A DNA stretch of 64,000 nucleotides from Cylindrodendrum hubeiense (Eukaryota; Ascomycota; Sordariomycetes; Hypocreales; Nectriaceae), in NCBI GenBank assembly GCA_014621425.1, contig JAANBB010000004.1:124001-188000 (forward strand), given 5' to 3'. Below, piece after piece: positions 33,463 to 44,545 of the stretch. Below the pieces are notes generated by a model. The model did not search any database. It was not told the origin of the DNA and worked only from the letters and a program-made list of their open reading frames with translations. How positions within the stretch are numbered: the stretch's first letter is position 1; each line of letters begins with the position of its first letter. Made by a program: the position numbers and the translations under genes.

Positions 33463-34773
33463 TCACACTTCGGGCAGTCTGAGAATTTCGTTTACATGCA
33501 CCACCTGCCCTGTAGCCATTGAACGATTGGCTGCGACTCCTGTTAGAATGGATGCTGCCCCATCAATATGAGTTGCGGCCCTCATGTGTTCGTCCGGCTC
33601 CCCTTCCCCGAAGAGATCTCTGAGTAGAAGCTCATCGCCTCCTCCGTGCCCGCCTTTGGCTTCTTCGAGTTCGATCCTGCGTGGCTCCTGGAACAGCTTT
33701 CGCAGGAGAATCGTCCGACTTTCATAAGCACCTTCAAGAGACTGCTCTCCGCCAGAGTTGACATAACTGCTTTCGACAACCTCAACTTCCAGTCTACCGC
33801 CGGTGCCATTGAAGCTGACTCGGAAACCCTCCCACGGAGCGTACGCCGTGAGCGAATATGTCAGAGCAACTCCGTTCTGATAACGAACAAGTACGCTCAT
33901 GGTGTCTTCAATGCTAATCCCATCTCCGAAAACGCTCTGGTCGCGGTAGTAGGCGTCCTCGTGCTCGGCATCGAGATAGAGGGCCTTCAGCTGTGGAATT
34001 TGCTCCAGGTGTATGGCAAAGGGGTCATTCTGAGCGGCCTCGCTGCCGTGGGCTCGCGAATATAATCTAGCCTCGCCTCGTTTTTCCGCATTCTCCTTGC
34101 CGTAGAACTTCAGGTCGCCTTGTGCATAGACTGACTCTGGCCGAGATTGCAGCCAAAAATTGACTAGATCAAAATGGTGTGTCGATTTGTGGACTAAGAG
34201 GCCCCCGCTGTTTCGTTTATCTCGATGCCATCGTCGAAAGTAGTCCGCACCGTGCGACGTATCCAGCATCCACTCAAAGTGAACACTAGTAACCGCACCT
34301 ATCGCACCAGACTTGATAATCTCGAACACCTTGGTGTTGTGCGGCGCATACCGATAATTGAAGGTAACCCTGACTTTCTTATTGGTACGTTCAACAGCCG
34401 AAAATATCTCTTTACACCGCGGTATGTCGATGGTCATTGGCTTTTCTGTCACAACATTGCAGCCAAGCTCTAGGGCCCGGATGATATATTGGTGGTGGGT
34501 TCGGTCGATCGTAGTAACGATAACCTCATCAGGGTTCGTTTCGTTGACCATCTTTTCGAATTCGGTTGCGAGAAACGTAGGGATTGGGTCGTAGCCCAGG
34601 CTCTCGATTTTGGACTTGGCATAGTTGAGCCGAGTTTGGTTCGTATCGCAAAGAGCCACCAAGCAGGACGTGTTTTTGAAGTTTGTCACGATAGCCGTGT
34701 AGAAGAAGCTAGCCCTCCCCCCTGTGCCGACAAGGGCATATCGTGTCTTTTTCGACATGGGAAGCTCGCCCAT
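33463..34773 (-). CDS. Gfo/Idh/MocA family NAD(P)-dependent oxidoreductase
   Basis: A single-exon cytosolic sugar or sugar-derivative dehydrogenase of 436 residues. The Rossmann loop YALVGTGGRASFF is near residues 12-24. EKPMT with catalytic-site lysine is near residue 111. The C-terminal domain opens with VRVTFNYRYAPHN, and the active-site helix HKSTHHFDLVNFW lies at about 195-207. ATG 34773 and ATG 34758 are both possible starts; I used the first. Close fungal relatives are annotated only as oxidoreductases. It is transcribed away from the GH78 rhamnosidase gene from an 810-bp shared region, which hints that it processes the released sugar; that is inference. Confidence 0.9.
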   Translation of the reverse strand: MGELPMSKKTRYALVGTGGRASFFYTAIVTNFKNTSCLVALCDTNQTRLNYAKSKIESLGYDPIPTFLATEFEKMVNETNPDEVIVTTIDRTHHQYIIRALELGCNVVTEKPMTIDIPRCKEIFSAVERTNKKVRVTFNYRYAPHNTKVFEIIKSGAIGAVTSVHFEWMLDTSHGADYFRRWHRDKRNSGGLLVHKSTHHFDLVNFWLQSRPESVYAQGDLKFYGKENAEKRGEARLYSRAHGSEAAQNDPFAIHLEQIPQLKALYLDAEHEDAYYRDQSVFGDGISIEDTMSVLVRYQNGVALTYSLTAYAPWEGFRVSFNGTGGRLEVEVVESSYVNSGGEQSLEGAYESRTILLRKLFQEPRRIELEEAKGGHGGGDELLLRDLFGEGEPDEHMRAATHIDGAASILTGVAANRSMATGQVVHVNEILRLPEV

Positions 34774-35583
34774 TTTGAACAGATCAATGACTGACAACGC
34801 AAGCAGACAATTTAAGTAGCACTCACACCGACTTGGCAGATTCCAATTGCGGGAGAATACTCATAGCAACAGCAGAGCGGAATATAAGCTAAATAAATAC
34901 GGTTTGAGGTTCGATGATATCCCCGACACCTATCAACGGGGAACCGAAGGAGAACTGTCTGCCCAGCCCAATTGAGAATTCGGCCTTCGTCTCATCTGCA
35001 GGTGGTTTCCACTTCGGAATGCTTGGTGATTGGCCGGAAAAGCGTCGGATCGGATGGCTCTGCTGCGGGTTGAATAGCCGCTGCACACCCACATATCTGC
35101 TGTTGCGTGATCGCAAAGCCGAGGCAATCGGCTCATGCGACCAGAGTCCGAAGGTTGATCATCGATTATTTGCTCAATTACTCCGCACAGTGCTTCACAC
35201 ACACCTAAGTTTGATCTTAAGACAATCATCTGCTCACTTACCATCACCCCGCATCCGGAGGATCAACACTGAATGTTGGGGGTGATTATTGCGGGGAAAA
35301 CTAGCAAGCATTCGGCCATGCTCTGTTGCATTGCCCGTTCCGGATTTGGCGGACTCATCTGAGTTCAATACGAGCTGTCACCACACTCGCTATTAATCCG
35401 TCCGAAATACCGTGTTTCGGGGCAGCTTACGACGATGTCCCGACTCGCACATGTCAATTTAGACGTACAAATAGAACTCTCAAATGATGGATGAGATAGC
35501 AATTGTATATGCGCTCAGGAGGATGTCTTCACGCAGTTCGCACATTATTACACCTTAAACCTGCCATTTGCATCCAAAAAGAA
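34774..35583. other. Divergent promoter region of oxidoreductase and rhamnosidase
   Basis: About 810 bp between head-to-head genes, without a supported reading frame. It is a candidate bidirectional, possibly sugar-responsive promoter; no operator was identified with confidence. Confidence 0.5.
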
Positions 35584-37736
35584 ATGCTGTGCAAGATATT
35601 ATTATTGCAGGCATTGGCTGCCTGCACCCTTGCCGATCTCTGCTGGAGGAATACTTCTTGTAGCGGCCCATCTGTCGAGTCATTCCCAGGGTCCTGGAGC
35701 TCAAACATTTTCGCACCTACGTCCAGAACTGTGCGCCCCACGTCATTCTTTTCGCTTACAGATGTGAGCAAAATCACTGAATTCACCATCGGCAACTCTT
35801 CCGCTGGTAGCATAGACGTCGATGACCAGGGATTTGTGTTCGACTTTGGTGTCGAAGTTGGGGGCATCGTCACTGTCAACTATACCCTCACTGGATCCTC
35901 GACTACTTTAGGCCTAGCTTTCAGCGAGGCAAGGAACTTTATTGGGAAAACTTCTGACAATTCGAATGGAGGATCTATTGCCGATGGTGCGTTGACCAGC
36001 AACATAGAGACTGAAGGTTCCGGCTCCTACACGATACCGGATGCGCAGCTGCGAGGCGGCTTTCGCTACTTGACACTCTTTCAAACCTCGTCCTCCAATT
36101 CCACCCTCACAATTGATGACATCACCCTCGAAATCAGCTTCCAGCCCACTTGGTCTAATTTGAGAGCGTACCAGGGCTATTTCCAGTGCAATGAGGAACT
36201 GCTCAACAAAGTTTGGTACAGTGGTGCCTACACGTTGCAAACAAACTCTTGTCCCGGGAATGCTGGCAGGGCTGCGGTCAAGTCCAGGAAAGGATGGATA
36301 AACAACGAGTACATCGGCCCTGGAGATACGGTTCTGCTTGATGGGGCCAAGCGTGACCGCTGGGTTTGGATTGGAGACATGGGTACCGCCGTTCCAAGTG
36401 CTTTTGTGAGCACAGGAGATCTTGAAAGCACTAAAAATGCGCTTCAAGCCATCTACAGTGGCCAGGTAAGATCAATCAGTAGTTTGTTTCTGGTTGTCTT
36501 GGTGCGGGTTGTAACATTTCTTAGGCATCTACTGGCGTCCTTCCAAAAGCAGGCCCTCCATATCTTTCCAAGGATAGTGAAAGTAAGACGACTCAGTCCC
36601 ATTCCACTGATCTACAGTATTAACAAATATTTCAGCATACCACTTATGGACCCTTATTGGCACATACAACTACTTCCTCTACTCGGGGGATGAAGAGTTT
36701 CTCGAGTCAATCTGGCCCCAGTACACAAAAGCGCTCAATTATACTCTAGGTCACCTCACTTCAGCGGGAATTGTGAAAGTGGTAGGTGAAGCTGACTGGG
36801 GACGGTGGACTTATTCTGCCGAACGTAGCTCAGCCAGCATGCTGTACGACACAATCCCCATCTACACATTCTACACACACACTGACCATACTGGCTAGCC
36901 TCTATCACACTCTTATCACTGGAGCATCGATAGCTTCATGGGCCGGTAGTCTTCTTGAGTCCGGAAATCTGTCCACGGTATATCTAGAGAAAGCTGAGAC
37001 TCTGAAAACTGCCATCATGGACCAGTTTTGGGACGAAGATTTCGGAGCTTTCAAGGAGAGTCCGGGTGATATCACTCTGTATCCGCAGGATGCAAACAGT
37101 ATGGCTATTGCATTCGGAGTGGTACCGGCCAACAGCGATCTGGCCAAGCGCGTGTCTGATTATCTTGAGTCGAACTGGACGCCAATAGGACCAGCTTGCC
37201 CGGAACTTCCCAAAAATGTGTCCCCATTCGTTTCCAGCATTGAACTTCTCGGACACTTCCAAGCCGGACGCCCAGACAGGGCATTGAAACTTATGAGAGA
37301 CAGCTGGGGTTGGTATTTGAACAACCCAAATGGCACAGAGTCAACCGTCGTGGAAGGCTTTCTTGTTGATGGGTCATGGGGATATCGCGGCGATCGAGGC
37401 TACCGCAACGACCCTTCCTACGTCTCACATGCACATGGATGGAGTAGCGGCCCTACATCCACGCTGTCGGAGTATATGCTGGGGCTCCGGGTAACGAAAC
37501 CTCAGGGGCAAGAATGGCGCCTTGCACCGGCAAGCTTCACGGAGTTATCTGAAGTACAGGGGGGTTTTACTACCAGCCTGGGTAAGTTTTCCGCCAAATT
37601 CACTGTTGAGAACGGGAAAGCAACGGTACGCTGGAGCACACCAAAGGGTACAAAGGGGCGTGTTGCACTACCGGGCCAGGGTGCACGCTGGGTGCAGGGA
37701 GGCAACGGCAAAATAACGGTGTCGATCGATGGCTGA
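35584..37736 (+). CDS. Secreted GH78 alpha-L-rhamnosidase
   Basis: A secreted hydrolase of 661 residues that removes terminal alpha-L-rhamnose from plant glycosides and pectic side chains. Exons are 35584-36465, 36525-36582, 36636-36843 and 36899-37736; all phases match. ATG 35584 starts a signal peptide (MLCKILLLQALAACTLA). After an N-terminal beta-sandwich comes the (alpha/alpha)6 barrel: GYFQCNEELLNKVWYSGAYT, then LLDGAKRDRWVWIGDMG (around residue 255-275), the family's signature loop carrying acidic catalytic or binding residues, then EADWGRWTYSAERSSASM, and finally SHAHGWSSGPTSTLSEYMLG followed by a C-terminal beta domain. The third intron (36844-36898) removes an in-frame stop. Length and motifs are complete. 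Confidence 0.94.
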
Positions 37737-38140
37737 GGAGGTTCATTGGGTTCATTTCAACGTTGGAGGAGCGATATTACTATATGGAGCCTCCCTATTT
37801 CAATCTCGATGTCGTTTTCAATAATGAGATGCTGGATGATGTGTTGCTCGGTGGCTACAAACTCATGGGCAGTCGCGCTTCACACCGCCAATACACTGAA
37901 GACGGCGATGGCGATGACGATTGATGACAGGGATCGGCCTATGCGGTACTCTCTAGCTGTCAATTTCATATTTCAGAGGTAAACCCCGTTTTGAATGATT
38001 GGAATTTTTTTCATTGATTCGCATCGTCTTGAAGATTTAGATAGGCTCATAGAAAGCAATTGCTAAAAAGAATCCTCTCGTCTATGTACAGTTCCCGACA
38101 TGTGCATAGCAGCAGCAAGCAGACCCACGACCTCTCGACT
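37737..38140. other. Short intergenic region between convergent genes
   Basis: About 400 bp containing the 3' ends of the rhamnosidase and the conserved hypothetical gene; nothing else seen. Confidence 0.45.
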
Positions 38141-38866
38141 CTACTTGAGCAGTCTGCGCGCGGCCGTCTCGGACCAGATACGGGCGTACCATTGATGCAG
38201 CTCCTCCATCCAGCCGGGCATCGGGCCCTTGTTGCCGGGATACTTGCCCTCGCTGTGGAACAGGCAGCTCTTGAGCCGCAGCTCGACCTGGCCGTGGACC
38301 TGGTCGACGCTGGTGCTGATGATGAAGAGGCCGTCGGAGCCGCGGTAGCCCTGGTTGCGCGGTGAGTCTCCGCAGCGGACGGTGATGGAGCCGGGGGTCT
38401 TCTCGATAATCTCAAAGTGGTCAGTGAACTTGGTGCCCTTGTCGTAGGTGCTCTCGGCGAGCTGCTCATTGTCCCAGAGCTGGTCCTCGGTCTCGGGGCC
38501 CCTCCACTTGTACTCCAGGTACTTTTGCTGCACGGCGAAGCCTGCGGATAATCAGTGACGCCACGCGGGAGCATTGACTTTGTGAGACTCACCCAGACCG
38601 CTCCACAGGCCGCGGCAGAACTCAACGGTCAGATCGCCATCCTTCTTCAGCAGCTCGGGGCGGATCTTGTCGAGCGGGATGCGCTTGATGCACACGTCCT
38701 GCGTGGCCGGGTTGCGATTGGGGTTGCGCTGCTTGTAGACCCTGGACGACCACACGGGGTCGTTGGCGGGCAGCGGCGAGATGACGGGGTTCCTGGCCGC
38801 GAGGAAGGCAGCGGCGGTCGAGGTGCCCAGCAGGGCTGTGAAGACGGTCTTGCCGAGGATGCCCAT
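38141..38866 (-). CDS. Conserved fungal protein of unknown function
   Basis: A 224-residue protein with exons 38593-38866 and 38141-38541 (51-nt intron). The N-terminus MGILGKTVFTALLGTSTAAAF is hydrophobic, a membrane anchor or organellar targeting element. Then comes ANDPVWSSRVYKQRNPNRNP, a CIKRIPL segment, and WSGLGFAVQQKYLEYKWRGP across the splice junction. The C-terminal half includes TDHFEIIEKTPGSITVRCGDSP and PGWMEELHQWYARIW blocks. I recall closely similar uncharacterised proteins in many ascomycetes but no assigned role. Coding sequence is markedly GC-rich with C/G-ending codons, like the neighbouring inositol-dehydrogenase-like gene, which suggests strong expression or selection. Mitochondrial association is only a guess. 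Confidence 0.78.
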
Positions 38867-39883
38867 TGTGTCTGACTCGTGAGTTGTGAGTGCGGCGAGG
38901 CTGAATCTGGCGATGGAGGTGAAGACGGCGATGAGGCTGAGTGGGTGGAGGTGAGGGCAAAGGTGAAAACGACGACCAGGCTAGCATCGATTAAAACACC
39001 AACCCCTCCAGCCCCTCGGATAAGGATGCGCGCCTTTCCTCCCCACGTCGCACTCGAGACCCCGGCAAACCTCCCGGCTTTGCCCTTGCGTCTGCGGGAA
39101 AAACGTTGTCCCAGGCCATCATCTCCACTTGTCTGGGGTCGCGGCTTCGTCCCAGCCACCCACAGACGCCGTCGACGCAGGCTGACTGAGCCTTAGCGCA
39201 TGGATTCACAATTTGGAGTTGGCACGGGCGGCGCAGAGCCGTCTTCATGCGGTCGTCTAGGCGAGACGCGATATCATATCATGGCCGTGCCGTCCAATGC
39301 CAGCGGCAAGCAGAAGTCCTCTCTTGCGAATCCCGAGAATGCCCGAAACTCGTTCGAGCCGTTATGCGTTGTGCCAGATGCCGCACATCCGATGATTGGC
39401 CGAGGCGCTAATTGCTGAGCAATTACGAATGCGTGCCGTGTCGCTGGAGCAGTCGATAGTTTCCACAAATACCACAGTTCCACCTTGAGCCGCGCCTCTA
39501 TTCTACATCTCGCTAAAAAGAGCAGGCTCTAGCTTCTCTCTGGAGGTCGCGTGCTGCCCTTGGTCGGCTTGAATGTTGGGCACCGTTCCAATGTCTGATG
39601 TTCCTTGCCAACATCTTGGTGGGTTACATACCAATCGAGTACAAATGCTCGCAATGAATAATGAAACAGTTTTAATGAAGAAGTTTGCATCGGAAATATT
39701 GCAGCTGCGACGCTGATAATAGGACCTCAACAAACTAGCTATTAATAAAGGAGGTAGCAACGAAGCATAATAACCCAAAGTTTATTCACATCCAGCCTAT
39801 TTTAATCACAAAGAATACCGGATAAAACACTATTTCCTAGGCTTCCCTGCCTCTAACCACCAATTAAATCAGCAGCCGACACC
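38867..39883. other. Intergenic region, GC-rich on the left side
   Basis: About 1.0 kb. The left 350 bp is GC-rich and gives long but unsupported frames on both strands. It probably holds the promoter and 5' UTR of the conserved hypothetical gene and the 3' region of the next gene. Confidence 0.4.
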
Positions 39884-41049
39884 TCATAGGCGCTCGCCCT
39901 TCTCGTTGAACTTGACAACCTCGCCAGAGAGCAGAGCATGCTGCAGCGCCCGTCCGATATGCATAACCATCAATCCTCCCTCCATGGGCAGCGGCACAGG
40001 CTTGTCGTTGATGACGCTGTCGGTAAACTCGTTGGCCTCCAGGGCAAAGGCGTCCTCGAATCGCTGCCAGTACTCGGGCTGCACCTCGTGGCGCATGCCC
40101 AGCTTGTCGGCGATGACGACGTTGTTGGCCTTGGGGATGACGTTGACCATGACCTTGCCCGTCTTGCCGGTGATCTCGGTGCACACGTCGTGGCCGTGCG
40201 CTTGGGTGCGCGAGCAGTAGAAGTAGGCGATCTTTCCGCCCCAGAACTCGACGACACCAACGGCGTTGTCGACATCGTTCAGCTCCTTGAGCTCGGGGTG
40301 GTGCTGGAGGGTGCCGGCGGCCCAGCAGGCCTTGGGCAGGGGGTTGCCCAGGTACCAGAGCGACAAGTCAATGTCGTGGATGGCGCAGTCGACGAAGATG
40401 CCGCCGTTTCGGGCCGCATATCGGACAAAGAAGCCGGTCTCGTCGCGAAGATCGCAGGTGTTGGACCGCACCATGAAGGGCTCGCCAATGGCCTTGTTGT
40501 CCAAGATCTTGGTGGCAGCATCGCGGTAAGATGCGTCGAAGCGGCGAGAGAAGCCGGCCATAACCTTCAGGTGGGGCTTCTGCTTGGCAGCATCAACCAC
40601 AGATTGAGCCTGTTTCATTAAAGATTAGTATGGATGTTTGATCAAAAGAAATAGTTAAACTCCGTACCTCAGCCATGTCGGTGCTCAGAGGCTTCTCGCA
40701 CAGAACGTGGAGGTTCTTGGCAATCGCAGCAAGAGATTGGCTAGCGTGGACGTCGGTGCTGGTTGAGACCCAAACAGCTTGAAGGCCGGGGTGGTTCAGC
40801 ATCTCATCGTAGCTCTTGTAAACTGTGATGCCAAAGGTCTTGTATTCCTCATTCTCATTGGCCCATTTGAGTTCGTGGTCCATAATGCTGCACACGGCAA
40901 CTACCTTGGCATGGGGAACTCGGTAAAGCAGAGTCTTCACATGTCGCACGCCCTGTTGTTTTCGGTCAGAATTGGTTCTCAACTGGAAGACTTTGGAGTT
41001 TTACCATGCGGCCAAGGCCGACGACAGCAATGTTCAGTGGCTGGGACAT
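39884..41049 (-). CDS. Inositol 2-dehydrogenase-like oxidoreductase (Gfo/Idh/MocA)
   Basis: A cytosolic NAD-dependent dehydrogenase of 351 residues, similar to bacterial IolG and fungal myo-inositol 2-dehydrogenases. Exons are 41005-41049, 40668-40952 and 39884-40609. The first intron splits the Rossmann loop GLGRM-GVRH (residues 11-19). K102 lies in CEKPLSTD. AGFSRRFD opens the C-terminal domain. D184 and H188 in IFVDCAIHDIDLSLW form the D-x3-H catalytic pattern of inositol dehydrogenases. The C-terminus ends FNEKGERL. The coding DNA is GC-rich with strong codon bias. A TATATAAA box lies about 105 nt upstream. The exact polyol (myo-, scyllo-inositol or another) is unproven. Confidence 0.92.
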
Positions 41050-41151
41050 GGTTGCTGAGTGGAAAGAGTTTAAAGATGTTTCAGGAGGAGGATGAAGGTG
41101 ATGGTTGAGGCTTGTGATGAACATTTCCAACCCAAGGGGAAGACGTGACAG

Positions 41152-41159
41152 TTTATATA
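41152..41159 (-). promoter_or_regulatory. TATA box of the inositol-dehydrogenase-like gene
   Basis: On the minus strand this reads TATATAAA, about 105 nt upstream of the ATG at 41049. It is the best TATA match seen in the window. Confidence 0.5.
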
Positions 41160-41307
41160 CCACTTGGAGGCTCACGATGCCCCATAGAGATCAGCAGGAG
41201 GGAAAATTTCGCGTATCAGCTTCTCCTCTATTGTCTTGCCCAGATCGCCCTTTGAGGGGGAAGTTTCTACGTCTATTGCCACGTCCCGGTGATGCATGCT
41301 GAATCAG

Positions 41308-41349
41308 GCAAGCAGGGACGGCTGACGGGCAAGCAGGGACGGCTGACGG
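41308..41349. repeat. Two-copy 21-nt tandem repeat
   Basis: The unit GCAAGCAGGGACGGCTGACG(G) occurs twice without interruption, about 260 bp upstream of the inositol-dehydrogenase-like ATG. Its origin could be slippage, or it could be a duplicated upstream element. Confidence 0.85.
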
Positions 41350-41868
41350 GCCAGAAAATTGCCTAAATAGGGTAGTCCACACAACACCGAGAGCTGTGCA
41401 GCTAGATAAACCGTCAATAGCTGCCCAAGTAGGAGAATCTGCTGAAAGTGCGGGGGATGTGTGGGGAAGATTCTAACCCAACATGGTAGCTACCCCCGAA
41501 CCGCTCATCAAAAACTCGGGCATTTTGCGGGCTTCGCGGGCGTGACCAGGCAGTTCGAGACGAATTGCCGATATCCTGCATTGAGAGGCGCTGGTCAGGT
41601 GCGGAGTGAATTGGTTTTAGATTGACCGGTTGGGAGATTCTGCCCGGGTGTCTTGGACGCCCAAACGTTCAAATTGCGAATTGGGGGAGAGAATCTCCGG
41701 GCAGCATTTACCTCTCTACTGGCTCCATCCAGAGTTGGGGTACCCTACCCTCCTTCATGGCTGTTCTAGGAAATCTTGAGAGATTCAGGCAAGTTCCAGA
41801 TGCGTAGATTACAATATGGCCTATTTATACAATATCAAGCGTCTGGCACCCGCGGATGTCTGGCCATC

Positions 41869-43949
41869 CTATCTGAATATTTGCAGAGCTTTGGGAACTG
41901 GCCAAGCCCGCTTATCCTTGAACCTTTGCACAATTCCCCTCAGGGCTTTCCGCTCCCACGGATCAGTAAAGTAGCTGCCGTACAGCTGTATTGCAAGGGC
42001 AGCACTGACAATGGCCGGCGCCGTCCCTGGGTGCTGCAGGGCCATGCCGCAAACGTCGAGAACAAGGGATCTAACTTCACCCTCTGCCTCTCGAAACGCC
42101 AATCGTGCATCTGGGTGATGTCTCCTACTCAAAGTCAGCAATATACACCTTTGGTGAGTTTTGTACGACTTACCCAAGGAATGGCGATTCGGCTGTCAAT
42201 ATCATCTTGGCCACCATGAGATGTTGCATCCCAGTGAGTGCCATGGTTGATGAATACCAGATAGCCGGGAATACTTCGCCTTTTGCTCTGTCTGGGGAAA
42301 GCGATAAAATTGGGGAGAATTCACCAACAACATGGCGATAAAGATACTTTTCTTGTTCCTTCAATCGTTCTAAGGAATCGTCAGCGGCGAAGGTATGAAT
42401 GAACTGATGTGCTTGACTCACGCCATTCGGCTTCCGATTTATCATCAAAGCGCCACTTGGCCACCTGACTGGTATGGATCACCAGCTTGTTCTCTGGAGA
42501 GATGTCGGCCCACTCGACTGGCGGTTCGACCATTTGCGGAGCGTAGCCTTTGCGAAGAGCAAAATACACCTCTTGCCGCAAAGCAATCCAATACGATGCA
42601 TTCAGGAGATCCAAGCGATGGACAAGCTCGGCGGAATTAGAACTCCTGAGCACCGCGTTGAGAATGGCAAGAAAGTTGACCCGTCCATAGATGGGAGTGC
42701 TGTTATACTCTCCATCGGGGTTGCCCAGATTACTCTCCTCATCGTCTTCGTCCTCCATTTCTTCAAATTGGCGCAGAATCACTGCCGTCGTCACGATCAA
42801 CTCTCGGGTCTTTTCGTCTCGAGTTTCGTGAAACTCTTTTAACACAGGGATGCATTTCAACATGTACTCGACGGCCGAGTCTGGTGTCAGATTAGGAAGC
42901 AATTGGCCATGATAGACGATTCCTTTCTGCGTTTTCAGCTCTGGAAGCCGGCAGAGATGACGCGCTGCGACGGCGAAGATTGCAAAGCGCAGGGGCTGGT
43001 ATCGCCTTGCCCGTTCGGGAACGAGAAGCTGGAACCGGCTCCGGGGATCGCAGATGTCAAACTTGAATCGTAAGCACGGTGGTTTTCAAATATGTGGCAT
43101 ACTTACCCAATGGGAAAGCTCGTTGACATAGTATCTCAAGAGACAGGCCTCTTGGATGGCTTCCTGTGTTTGATCCTCCTCTCGCTTTCGTTCGAAATCT
43201 TTTGGCACGGCGCCCCAGGAAGGCCCCTGGTGTGATAACGCGGGCAGAACTGGAGAGAGGCCATTTCTGTAGCCAGCGGATTGATCTGAAAAAGGCTGCT
43301 CCAGTGCTAGAGGTGAAGGCACCATGGCATCGGTACCATCTGAAGCCGAGGAGCCAAGACCGGTTGCGCTGTTGGGCGTTGGGGGAGAGGCAGACCCCAG
43401 TGCGATAGTCGATTGGTCAATTTCTATTTGAATCTCATCTCGCCTAGTTTTGACTGGATTGGCGTTGATTTCGGGCGCAATCCGCTGTGCCGGGCCTTGA
43501 GGATTGGTATGAAGTCGAACTGGCCACGGTTAGACGTTCCTCCAAAGCGAAAACAGGGTTGCTTTCAAGACAAACTTACACTCTCTGGCATTGCTATTCA
43601 CCCAACTTTGGGTTTCTGGAAACTGTGCATCATACTTGGCCGACGACCCGTCGCGAAAGGGCCGCTTTCTCCCTGGGCGAACACACTGCAACCCCTTGGT
43701 GAGACATCGACGACACTGGAGTGTATCTTCATCGCCTACGCCGTTTGTGCAACCGACGGAACATGTCAGCCGTCTTCCCGTTCAGTGAGCTGGGAGTTCT
43801 CCAACTCTCCAAATAGCAGATAGTTTACCACGACGTACATTTAAGATGCTTGCCTTGGAGAATGGTAACGTTAGTAAGCTACGTGATGGCGGGCGGAGAC
43901 GCTGCAACGTACCTTTGCATTCGGTGCAGGGGTTCTTCGGTGACGGCAT
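41869..43949 (-). CDS. Zn(II)2Cys6 transcription factor with micro-exon in its zinc cluster
   Basis: A seven-exon regulator of 562 residues: exons 43913-43949, 43839-43853, 43580-43735, 43107-43495, 42422-43061, 42174-42369 and 41869-42124; every phase closes. Exons 1-3 build CTECKGKHLKCDEDTLQCRRC and a final cysteine, positions 8, 11, 18, 25, 28 and 35 (C-x2-C-x6-C-x6-C-x2-C-x6-C). Exon 2 is only 15 nt. The middle region starts LLRYYVNELSHWFDICDPRSRF, the usual beginning of Fungal_trans_2-type domains (PRO1/acetamidase-regulator style), and runs to QLYGSYFTDPWERKAL near the end. The target is unknown; neighbours are an inositol-dehydrogenase-like enzyme and a TupA-like protein. Confidence 0.88.
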
Positions 43950-44545
43950 CTTGTATTGCAGCAGACGAATACGGGCATCATGGCCACGCGCAGGGGACTG
44001 TGAAGCAGGATGTGAAGGGATTCAGCAGGAGTCGGCGAAGAGTGGAACAGTGCAACAGTGGAGTAGTGGAACAGTCGGCTGACCGCTGTGCGCCTTCACT
44101 GGCTTTTCCCCACGTGCGGGGTCGGCAGCCCTTACTTGAAGTGGTAAGGCTTGGTCCTGCGGGGAGTGTGTGCTCTAGGGTAACCGAGGATGGCAGGCCG
44201 CCCCCCCACGCGCGTACAACTTGTTCAACTGACCAGCTCTTGAGTCATGGCAATGCCCATCATAGATAATACACGTGATTAGATGAATGCCGGCTGTGAT
44301 TTGCGTGCTTTTTTTAGTACCCGCTGCGCTGAAATAGTTGGGTCAACAAGGTCTGCAGAATGTCACGGTGTGGAGCCCTCTCAACCGTAAACGCACGCCT
44401 CTACACAATCCTTGCACCAACCACCCTTACATTAATCTGCCCTTTGCATAGGATATGTACATTCTATTCAAAGGCTCTCTAAAAGAACTATCACAGTCTT
44501 CATTATAAATTATCAATCAACCCCTCGCTTCATCAATAACCAACT
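43950..44545. other. Intergenic region
   Basis: About 600 bp upstream of the seven-exon regulator and downstream of the TupA-like gene. It has short C-runs; no gene is supported. Confidence 0.45.

Larger units (their letters stand above)
41050..41868. other. Intergenic region with short tandem repeat
   Basis: About 820 bp between two minus-strand genes. It holds the upstream region of the inositol-dehydrogenase-like gene, a TATA box and a 21-nt tandem duplication. No gene is supported. Confidence 0.45.

Noticed and set aside
39938..40621. 227-codon plus-strand open frame
   Set aside because: It is the antisense shadow of the GC-rich inositol-dehydrogenase-like exon 3; composition is Val/Gly/Leu-rich and it has no family features.
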